Below are positions 1-5,415 of a stretch of 13,628 bases of DNA, piece by piece. The translations under genes and the position numbers were made by a program. Within the stretch, counting starts at the first letter, position 1; each line of letters opens with the position of its first letter. The notes below the pieces were generated by a model that did not search any database, was not told where the DNA came from, and was given only the letters and a program-made list of their open reading frames with translations. The DNA is from Bacteroidota bacterium (GTDB taxonomy: Bacteria > Bacteroidota > Bacteroidia > Bacteroidales > UBA10428): NCBI GenBank assembly GCA_017860375.1, contig JAGDMB010000029.1, forward strand, positions 1 through 13,628. Reading direction: 5' to 3'.

Positions 1-1
1 A

Positions 2-643
2 CAAGGTACGAACTTCATGTTTTACCAGCAGGTAACCCTGCAATGTGGAGTGCCTTATACCTTCGATCTGGCTTACAAGGACGTCAGGACTGAAAAATAC
101 TGGTTTGAAGCCTATGTGGGAGGCCCTGAACCAGCAGTGGGATCGGATTACTCTGCTGGTGCGGGAATTATTAAAATCGGGGGTTGGAAATGGTCAACGT
201 GGGAAACCTCCTGCTCATCAGATGAATTTGACGCCACCTTTCTCGAAACAGCATGCATCGCAGACGGCATTAATCCTTTTACCATTGAAGGTACTGGTGA
301 CACCATCGTTTACGTTGGATTCAGGATGGGTATTTGGGATGACGCGTCTCTTGGACTTTCTTTTGAGGTTTATGTAGATAATGTCAGTTTGATGGGTCCT
401 GAATCTTCGGTTCGCAATTATACTGACCCGGAACAGGTGAATGTATTTCCAAATCCCGCATCGGGGAAAGTCACAATCACGAACATCGGATCAAAAGATA
501 TCCGTATTTTTAACCTGGCTGGACAGGAAGTATTGCAGATGAATGCAACGCATCAGGTTATGAACATCGACGTTTCAGGTCTTAATAAAGGTATGTACCT
601 GCTGAAATCGGGAGACTCCACTGCAAAACTTATGATTGAATAG
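2..643 (+). CDS. C-terminal part of a secreted protein with a type IX secretion sorting domain (5' end outside window)
   Basis: The reading frame is open from base 2, so the gene starts upstream and the ATG at 17 is only an internal methionine. About 213 residues are visible. The first ~130 look like a beta-sandwich (carbohydrate-binding or jelly-roll type), ending in the strand pattern VYVGFRMGIWDD...FEVYVDNVSL, which is common in extracellular Bacteroidota modules. The last ~75 residues (from about base 419) form a Por secretion tail: VNVFPNPASGKVTI, then IRIFNLAGQEVL, then LNKGMYLLK and a short basic/hydrophobic end. In this family the tail directs export across the outer membrane by the type IX system and is cleaved or anchored at the surface. 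The sorting tail is a confident call. The enzymatic or binding role of the whole protein cannot be told because its main domains lie outside. A terminator follows 50 bases after the stop. Confidence 0.85.
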   Translation, partial: QGTNFMFYQQVTLQCGVPYTFDLAYKDVRTEKYWFEAYVGGPEPAVGSDYSAGAGIIKIGGWKWSTWETSCSSDEFDATFLETACIADGINPFTIEGTGDTIVYVGFRMGIWDDASLGLSFEVYVDNVSLMGPESSVRNYTDPEQVNVFPNPASGKVTITNIGSKDIRIFNLAGQEVLQMNATHQVMNIDVSGLNKGMYLLKSGDSTAKLMIE

Positions 644-693
644 GTGAAGATTGCATTGAAAGATCATAAATAGATCGATCGGTTAAATTCTAT

Positions 694-728
694 AAAGGTG
701 TTTCCTGAAAAGGGGCACCTTTTTTTTC
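694..728 (+). terminator. Rho-independent terminator after the T9SS-sorted protein gene
   Basis: The arms AAAGGTG (694-700) and CACCTTT (716-722) pair across a 15-base loop, and an unbroken T run follows to 728. It sits between two convergent genes. The T run lies only on the plus-strand side, so it should mainly stop the plus-strand gene. Confidence 0.7.
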
Positions 729-731
729 ACA

Positions 732-2015
732 TTATTTCCAGGGCCCCCATTCCATCGTCATCTTATCGCGCATGCGGCTCATTCCCGTTGTATTGTTCTT
801 TTGATGATAACTGACCCCGTCTTCTTCATACGTGGTGGTGATGGTTTCCACCTCCTGTTCTGCTCCGGGCTCTTTCGAGGGATAGATCATGCACAATGAC
901 TGGACAACCCGGTCGTTCTTCCAGTCGACATAACAGTTCACATTGCCGTCATCATTCAGTTCTACCATGCGCTTCCAGCTCTCCGTCAGGGCCAGGTTCT
1001 GAAAGGATACGACTTTCAGGTTCTCCCTGTCATCGAATTCAAAGGTAAAGGTTCCGTCGGAATAGGTGTTTGGCGGATCATTATGCCGGGTCAGCCGGTA
1101 AATATTGTTTTGAAACGAAAGATCCCAGGCAATGATACTGCATACCCTGGCGGATTCATAGGCTTTCCAGCGGTCACAGAAACTTACTACCTGGTAATGT
1201 TTGATCCTTCCATCGATCGTATATTCAAACTGCTTCACCTGGGAAAGGTTAAGCAATACAGGCGCTCCCCTCTGTGTTTTATTGATGACACTGTATAACT
1301 GAATGTACCTTTTAATTTTTACCACACGGTGCAGGCCATCAAAAAAAACGGAATCAAACGGCGTTTTGTAAAACAGCCCCGACCGGTCGTTTTGTATGAC
1401 GTTTAGTTCGTGGATTACCATTATGGTAATTTGATTCCCGTACGTGAAGGTACATTTCATGAAGGGAGCCTGCACCGAGGTGATTTTTCGGATCGAGCTG
1501 TCCGCATTTATTCTCACTGTTTTGTCCGAAAGACTCAGGTTTACTTTCCATGGTGCATAGGGCTGGGTCAAGGTAAAAGGCAGTATGAGGTACGTGAAAT
1601 CACTTAGAACAGAATCCCCTGCAATATTGATTTTATCAAAGCGTACAATAAAATCCTCCCTGACTGTCTTAAAATAGGCATCCAGCACAACAGGAAGTTC
1701 CCTCTGCAGGAAGACAAGTGAATCCATTATGCGTTTTCTCCGTTGTACAGAATCCCGGATGAATTGTTCCCTCACCATCAGAGAATCACGCAAAAATTGC
1801 AGCCGCAGGGCAATGGAGTCGCCGGCTGGCTGGAATTGTCCTTCAGGCGAAGGAGCATTTGTAAGGGTGTCACTGACCCTGAACCGTTCAGGATTGTAAA
1901 GGTTTCTGCCGTTCAGGGTATCCGGCTGACCATCGACACATGTCGTATAGAATGACCCTGCCAGAATCATCAGTATGGTAATGGGAATGCATTTCCCCCT
2001 GCCTTTTCTGTCCAT
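732..2015 (-). CDS. Exported protein of unknown function, 427 aa
   Basis: No family is recognised. The first ~30 residues form a signal peptide: basic MDRKGRGK, a hydrophobic ITILMILAG stretch and a likely cut near VDG/Q. The cysteine at residue 26 lacks a proper lipobox, so a lipoprotein is unlikely. Residues ~70-105 are a charged helical stretch with recurring RDS/MDS blocks (FLRDSL, FIRDSV, RIMDSL), probably a short coiled coil. The rest looks rich in beta strands. From ~265 onward, strand-turn units such as DGRIKHYQVVSF, DDRENLKVVSFQN and DDGNVNCYVDW resemble the sheet-building repeats of MORN- or YD-like exported proteins, though no clean period is visible. The ATG at 2015 is preferred because the signal peptide begins there. 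It converges on the T9SS gene and diverges from the repeat-protein gene. A candidate promoter lies ~300 bases upstream (2311-2340), which would give it a long leader. Confidence 0.75.
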   Translation of the reverse strand: MDRKGRGKCIPITILMILAGSFYTTCVDGQPDTLNGRNLYNPERFRVSDTLTNAPSPEGQFQPAGDSIALRLQFLRDSLMVREQFIRDSVQRRKRIMDSLVFLQRELPVVLDAYFKTVREDFIVRFDKINIAGDSVLSDFTYLILPFTLTQPYAPWKVNLSLSDKTVRINADSSIRKITSVQAPFMKCTFTYGNQITIMVIHELNVIQNDRSGLFYKTPFDSVFFDGLHRVVKIKRYIQLYSVINKTQRGAPVLLNLSQVKQFEYTIDGRIKHYQVVSFCDRWKAYESARVCSIIAWDLSFQNNIYRLTRHNDPPNTYSDGTFTFEFDDRENLKVVSFQNLALTESWKRMVELNDDGNVNCYVDWKNDRVVQSLCMIYPSKEPGAEQEVETITTTYEEDGVSYHQKNNTTGMSRMRDKMTMEWGPWK

Positions 2016-2310
2016 ATCGTGGATTTTTACGTTTGAAATTTAGTCATTTTCTCTGATAGACATTCATGCATTTTCATGTTGAATAATAATACAGACTGAT
2101 TTATTCGCAGGGAGTCATGATGCCTTTTCCCATTTCATCAAATGGTGCATTTCAGGTAATGGCAGAACCCATACTTATCCAGTAAAACAAGCCGATTCAC
2201 CGACAGGTTCCATACTATAAATTACAGTTCCCGGAAAACTCACCGTCCGGTGTTCGGATTCGTACACAAATCGACCGGTTGCGGTCTGTCTGTACCGAAA
2301 TGCAGCGCGA

Positions 2311-2340
2311 CAAATTTAATCATATAAATTTTATTTTCAA
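2311..2340 (-). promoter_or_regulatory. Candidate Bacteroidota housekeeping promoter for the minus-strand exported-protein gene
   Basis: Read on the minus strand, a -33 TTG (bases 2340-2338) is followed after 19 bases by TAAATTTG (2318-2311). That is a full match to the Bacteroidota -7 consensus TAnnTTTG at a normal spacing. Transcription would begin near 2304, leaving a leader of about 290 bases before the start codon at 2015. The AT-rich surroundings make chance matches more likely, hence the moderate confidence. Confidence 0.45.
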
Positions 2341-2354
2341 TTACTTACAAACTT

Positions 2355-2370
2355 TGGCACAGTCATTGTA
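2355..2370 (+). promoter_or_regulatory. Sigma-54-like (-24/-12) promoter candidate upstream of the repeat-protein gene
   Basis: The sequence TGGCACAGTCATTGTA matches the sigma-54 consensus TGGCACG-N4-TTGCA except for A after TGGCAC and T in place of C in the -12 element. The -24 GG and -12 GT are separated by exactly 10 bases. Initiation would fall near 2380, about 33 bases before the ATG at 2413. The -12 GC dinucleotide is normally strongly conserved, so the GT is a real weakness. No rpoN or activator gene is in the window to support the call. Confidence 0.4.
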
Positions 2371-2412
2371 AATAGGTAGTCATCACAGGAAATAACATAA
2401 AAAAACAAAAAT

Positions 2413-2847
2413 ATGAAAACCTCAAAAAAAATTCAGAACACGGCTTTAATGCTTTTACTGGGCCTTGCCTTCATGGTTACGATGACCGCTGGTTCATCTG
2501 CTTACACCGATCGTACAGATGCAAATGAATTTGCAAACGCAGGTTACTGGATTGATCCGGTGGTTGTCACCTACGATGCAAATAAAGAATTCGCAAATGC
2601 AGGCTATTGGATTGATCCGGTTGTGGTTACCTACGATGCAAATAAAGAATTCGCAAACGCAGGTTACTGGATTGATCCGGTGGTTGTCACCTACGATGCA
2701 AACAAAGAATTCGCAAATGCAGGCTACTGGATAGACCCTGTAGTAGTCACCTACGACGAGAATAACGAATTTGCAAGTGCAGGTTACTGGATCGATCCCG
2801 TTGTGGTCACCTATGACGCTTCCAGTTACTTTGCCATGAATAACTAA
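2413..2847 (+). CDS. Small exported protein built of five tandem 20-residue repeats
   Basis: The 144-residue product starts with a signal peptide (basic MKTSKK, hydrophobic ALMLLLGLAFMVTM, likely cut after AGSSA near residue 30). From residue 39 to 138 it consists of five head-to-tail units of consensus EFANAGYWIDPVVVTYDANK. It ends with YFAMNN, a partial echo of the unit start. Units 1-3 are identical as protein, unit 4 ends DENN, and unit 5 has S for N and ends ASS. Each unit has a net negative charge and a hydrophobic VVV core beside aromatic Y, W and Y, which suits stacked beta strands, but no known repeat family is recognised. The gene stands alone, with a sigma-54-like promoter candidate before it and a strong terminator after it, so it is probably a monocistron. 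Its function is unknown; a secreted structural or binding repeat is only a guess. Confidence 0.85.
   Translation: MKTSKKIQNTALMLLLGLAFMVTMTAGSSAYTDRTDANEFANAGYWIDPVVVTYDANKEFANAGYWIDPVVVTYDANKEFANAGYWIDPVVVTYDANKEFANAGYWIDPVVVTYDENNEFASAGYWIDPVVVTYDASSYFAMNN
2527..2826 (+). repeat. Five tandem 60-bp coding repeats with ABAB-like higher order
   Basis: The units begin at 2527, 2587, 2647, 2707 and 2767. Units 1 and 3 differ at 2 of 60 bases. Unit 2 differs from each of them at 7, and every one of these changes is synonymous. Units 2 and 4 share their first 19 bases exactly, including the GCAAATGCAGGC variant absent from 1 and 3. This suggests that a two-unit block was duplicated. Units 4 and 5 are the most diverged. 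Confidence 0.95.
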
Positions 2848-2861
2848 AAACGGAAAGAGGG

Positions 2862-2900
2862 AAAAAAACCCGGCAGATTTGAAATCTGCCGGGTTTTTTT
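2862..2900. terminator. Perfect 19-bp terminator palindrome, usable in both directions
   Basis: Seven A's, then CCCGGCAGATTT, a central G, AAATCTGCCGGG and seven T's form a fully complementary hairpin starting 15 bases after the repeat-protein stop. Because it begins with A's and ends with T's, it would also stop transcription from the right. It cleanly separates the repeat gene from the DUF819 gene. Confidence 0.95.
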
Positions 2901-3022
2901 ATGTCCATCTATGAAAATAGCTTCAGCAGCCATTCCATGAAATAATAAAAGCACTCATTTTTCTGCAAAAGGACCTTTCAACATTTTATTTTGTGTATTT
3001 TCGTATACGCACCCAATGGATT

Positions 3023-4171
3023 ATGAATTCATTGATCATTAGCATAATATACATCCTTGCCCCTGTATTGCTGTTATACGGCTGCAAAAAATCAGGCTGG
3101 CTCAACCGGTTTGGTGCGGTCGGGCTGGCTTATGTGCTGGGCATCGTACTCGGAAACATCGGATTGGTAAAGCCGGAGATGAAACCCCTGCAGGAAAATT
3201 TCACCTCCGTAACCATTGCCCTGGCGCTGCCTCTTTTATTGTTTTCCATAAACATTAAGCAATGGTCGCGCCTGGCCCTTAAAACAGGCCTGGCCGTTTT
3301 GCTGGGCATTATTGCGGTGATGCTGATCATTGTTATCGGGCATTATTTTTTTAAAGATAAAATCGATTACTGCTGGCAGGTCTCGGGACTAATGGTAGGG
3401 GTTTATATCGGGGCTACTGCAAATATGGCCGCAATCATGAAGGGCATCAACGGAGATCCCGAAACCTATATGCTGGTGAATGCTTATGATATTCTGATTT
3501 GCATACCTTTTTTCTTTTTCCTTATCACCAAGGCACAATCCTGGCTGGTCAAAATCCTGCCTCCTTTTAAATTCCTGAATGAAAATGATGCCCACGATCA
3601 TGAAGAGAACGATTTTGAAGGATGGGATTCTTACCGGGGCATTCATAAAAAGAGGATTTTCTGGCCGCTAGTTCTTGCTTTTATGCTTTCCGCCGGAGTA
3701 GTAGGGTCAGCATTTTTTCTTAAAAGATTTTTCCCTGCCGATTACCAGATGGCAGGAATGATCATTTGTATTACATCAATATCCATCTTGTTGTCTCTGA
3801 ACCCTAAGGTGAACCAAATAAAGAAAACATTCCAGAGCGGCATGTACCTGACCTTTATCTTTTGCATGGTTGTTGGATCCATGGCCGATTTCAGCATGTT
3901 CACGACAAAATCTCTTTACATTGCGGCATTTGTGGCTCTCGTTGTTTTCGGTTCGTTTTTCTTTCAGGTAATCTTTTCAAAAATATTTAAAATCGATGCC
4001 GACACTACCATTATTGCCTCCACCGCCTTTATTTTTTCGGCTCCTTTTGTGCCGAACGTAGCAAATGCCCTCAAAAACAAAGAAATAATCCTATCCGGGA
4101 TCACCATAGGAATTATCGGCTATGCCATCGGTAATTTCCTGGGCATAACCCTGGCGTATTTTCTAAGGTAA
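3023..4171 (+). CDS. DUF819-family (YjcL-like) integral membrane protein, 382 aa
   Basis: The product is strongly hydrophobic, with about ten or more predicted membrane segments spread over the whole length. The stretch GVYIGATANMAAI (residues ~126-138) matches the glycine/asparagine-rich GxYIGGSxNxAA motif I associate with DUF819 proteins. An N-terminal part (LAPVLLLYG...GLAYVLGIVLGNIG) and an ending GYAIGNFLG also fit, and the length is typical. The biochemical role of the family is not established; a transporter-like fold is usual to suggest. Between membrane segments lies an unusual acidic/His-rich loop (NENDAHDHEENDFEGWD, residues ~186-202). The ATG at 3023 was chosen because the upstream GTG at 2993 adds a polar, arginine-bearing stretch (MYFRIRTQWI) before the first membrane helix. 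The gene stands alone, with terminators on both sides. Confidence 0.75.
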   Translation: MNSLIISIIYILAPVLLLYGCKKSGWLNRFGAVGLAYVLGIVLGNIGLVKPEMKPLQENFTSVTIALALPLLLFSINIKQWSRLALKTGLAVLLGIIAVMLIIVIGHYFFKDKIDYCWQVSGLMVGVYIGATANMAAIMKGINGDPETYMLVNAYDILICIPFFFFLITKAQSWLVKILPPFKFLNENDAHDHEENDFEGWDSYRGIHKKRIFWPLVLAFMLSAGVVGSAFFLKRFFPADYQMAGMIICITSISILLSLNPKVNQIKKTFQSGMYLTFIFCMVVGSMADFSMFTTKSLYIAAFVALVVFGSFFFQVIFSKIFKIDADTTIIASTAFIFSAPFVPNVANALKNKEIILSGITIGIIGYAIGNFLGITLAYFLR

Positions 4172-4215
4172 CGATTCTTCAGGGTCCACTGCGAGTGAAC
4201 CAGGGAGGATAATAA

Positions 4216-4263
4216 AACCACGAATGAACGAATACTGTATCCGTACATTCGTGGTTATTTTTT
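4216..4263. terminator. Two-way terminator between convergent genes
   Basis: The 11-base arms AACCACGAATG (4216-4226) and CATTCGTGGTT (4246-4256) pair perfectly, with further short pairing (ACG/CGT, ATA/TAT) inside the 19-base loop. On the plus side, ATTTTTTTCTT follows. On the minus side, TTTTATTATCC follows. It can therefore end both the DUF819 gene and the lipoprotein gene. Confidence 0.85.
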
Positions 4264-4309
4264 TCTTAGCTCTGATGGAAGGGGAATGCCCTTCTGACAG
4301 GATTCCAAA

Positions 4310-4588
4310 CTAGAACTGGTCGCAATCCAATGTTTCCAGGGCAGCATCCAGACTTGCCCTTTGAGCAGGCGTAATAAGGGTGCAACCATCTATATAATCG
4401 TTTACAGCCTCTTTATAATTATTGCAAGTAGCCGTTGACGGATTACTTGAAAAGGCATTTAACGCATCCGTATAGGTAGCTTCTAATTCAGGACACCTGT
4501 CCGTTACATTATTGTCTTTCTTACAGCCAAGCAGAATAAATACTACAGCACTTATTACCAGCAAAATAGAAATACTTGATTTTTTCAT
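4310..4588 (-). CDS. Small cysteine-rich lipoprotein, 92 aa
   Basis: The product has a clear lipoprotein signal: MKKSSISILLV, hydrophobic VVFILLG, then Cys22 in an LLGC lipobox followed by KKD. The mature part of ~70 residues is probably two or three helices, with four more cysteines (32, 55, 69, 89) spaced so that two disulfides are plausible (CPELEATYTDALNAF, then NPSTATCNNYKEAVNDYIDGC). I know of similar short cysteine-patterned lipoproteins in Bacteroidota but cannot name a family or function. The ATG at 4588 is preferred to an upstream TTG at 4678, which would put 30 extra residues, including a second FEISYSLL stretch, before the proper lipoprotein signal. A candidate promoter lies 70-98 bases upstream of the start. 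Confidence 0.75.
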   Translation of the reverse strand: MKKSSISILLVISAVVFILLGCKKDNNVTDRCPELEATYTDALNAFSSNPSTATCNNYKEAVNDYIDGCTLITPAQRASLDAALETLDCDQF

Positions 4589-4657
4589 AGTGAATTTATT
4601 TAAAAGTGAATAACTGATTTCAAAAAATCTATGTAAAAACTCAATGAAACGCCGTAC

Positions 4658-4686
4658 AAAACATAATCCGTCTGTCAACCTTGCAA
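4658..4686 (-). promoter_or_regulatory. Candidate promoter for the small lipoprotein gene
   Basis: On the minus strand, a -33 TTG (4686-4684) and TATGTTTT (4665-4658, one mismatch to TAnnTTTG) lie 18 bases apart. Start of transcription would be near 4651, about 63 bases before the ATG. A TTGACA also falls between the boxes, but it is too close to the -7 box to serve as a -35. Confidence 0.35.
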
Positions 4687-4755
4687 TGAATGCAATCGTC
4701 CTGCCTGAAGCAGTGTTCCAAGGATCCGAAAGGCAAATACCCCCTGCCTGTCCGT

Positions 4756-5187
4756 CTATTTCAGTTTCAACTTTACAGCGGCAAGCTTCAAAACAATTTC
4801 AACATCCTTGTCGTCTTCCATTGATACGGTAATACCCCTGAAATGGTTATACCGTTTTGCCGTTTTAAAATCATTTTTTATTTTGACTGGAAGATCACTG
4901 TTTTCAATAAGGGATTCTGCCTTGTCTCCAAAATAGAACGAGACCCTGAATGTGTCTTTCATTACCCCGATCCAGAATACCGTTTTCTTTTTCTGCATAA
5001 GCCTGAAAAGCCATTGTTTTCCGTCATTATAATATCTCCAGACTTCCGAAATATCGTGATGGTTTTCTTTTACGGAATGTACAATCTGATCCCACAACAG
5101 GCTTTTTTTGCCCAGGATGGAAGACAGGAGCTCAGGGGTTGGCAGGGTAAGCTTGTCGGTCAGAACAGGAATATCAGTTTCTGACAT
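4756..5187 (-). CDS. DUF3788-type protein, 143 aa
   Basis: This is a soluble protein with no signal peptide. Near the N-terminus it has a short PTPELLSSILGKKSLLWDQI segment. A compact alpha/beta body follows: SEVWRYYNDGKQWLFRLMQKKK, then TVFWIGVMKDTFRVSFYFG, and finally FRGITVSMEDDKDVEIVLKLAAVKLK. This order (helix naming a 'target', W-Y-x-x-G-K-x-W strand pair, F/Y-FG strand, late G-x-x-x strand with a C-terminal helix) resembles DUF3788 proteins as I remember them, and the length fits. The family has no established function. The ATG at 5187 is chosen over a GTG at 5253, whose added residues (WLSGIDWNDIF) look like non-coding translation. It lies 228 bases downstream of lysS on the same strand, so it may be transcribed separately. 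Confidence 0.65.
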   Translation of the reverse strand: MSETDIPVLTDKLTLPTPELLSSILGKKSLLWDQIVHSVKENHHDISEVWRYYNDGKQWLFRLMQKKKTVFWIGVMKDTFRVSFYFGDKAESLIENSDLPVKIKNDFKTAKRYNHFRGITVSMEDDKDVEIVLKLAAVKLKLK

Positions 5188-5354
5188 AAATGTTCGATTT
5201 AATGATATAAAAATGTCGTTCCAATCGATACCTGACAACCACAACAACCCCACCTTTGTTACCCATCGTAAAGTCCCTCACATAGTTTCAGTGGGCTCGG
5301 CACAACAAAAACTTTCTCTTCTTACCTCCCGCTGGATGGCAGCCAGCCCAGACT

Positions 5355-5386
5355 CTGCCGGGACCTGTGGACCCTGGCAGGTTTTT
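5355..5386 (+). terminator. Terminator-like hairpin pointing toward the 3' end of lysS
   Basis: CTGCC (5355-5359) pairs with GGCAG (5376-5380). GGG/CCC and CC/GG add to the stem around small mismatches. GTTTTTC follows only on the plus strand. No plus-strand gene precedes it, and lysS and its downstream neighbour are on the minus strand. On the minus strand the hairpin lacks a T run but may still help end or stabilise the lysS message. A second small hairpin, GCTGG-N7-CCAGC (5331-5347), lies next to it. Confidence 0.4.
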
Positions 5387-5415
5387 CATTTGTTTTTCAC
5401 TTCGTTTTTCGCTTT

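Larger units (their letters stand above)
2016..2412. other. Non-coding divergent intergenic region, 397 bp
   Basis: No convincing coding frame is present. The stretch separates two divergent genes. It holds a short GC hairpin, CACCG-TC-CGGTG (2241-2252), an AT-rich inverted repeat AAATTTA-N6-TAAATTT (2312-2331), a minus-strand promoter candidate (2311-2340) and a plus-strand sigma-54-like promoter candidate (2355-2370). The minus-strand leader implied by that promoter, about 290 bases, contains only very short open frames. No known riboswitch was recognised in it. Confidence 0.6.

Noticed and set aside
45..377. Overlapping 110-codon frame inside the T9SS-sorted protein gene
   Set aside because: The other frame is open from the window edge and ends in a clear Por sorting tail.
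1083..1955. Several 65-71-codon plus-strand frames opposite the exported-protein gene
   Set aside because: They are antisense shadows with no start context or recognisable product, while the minus-strand frame has a clear signal peptide.
2519..2734. Second open frame through the repeat array
   Set aside because: It stays open only because the 60-bp period is a multiple of three. It lacks a signal peptide, and the synonymous pattern of differences fits the frame starting at 2413.
2527..2826. Regular 60-bp repeats as a possible CRISPR array
   Set aside because: The units abut with no spacers, keep one reading frame and encode a repeated protein segment behind a signal peptide.
2993..3022. GTG at 2993 as the start of the DUF819-type gene
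   Set aside because: It adds ten polar residues with two arginines before the first membrane helix. The ATG at 3023 gives a natural membrane-protein start.
5188..5415. Possible tRNA or small coding gene in the gap between lysS and the DUF3788-type gene
   Set aside because: No cloverleaf or CCA end could be built, and the frames present are short and without recognisable features.
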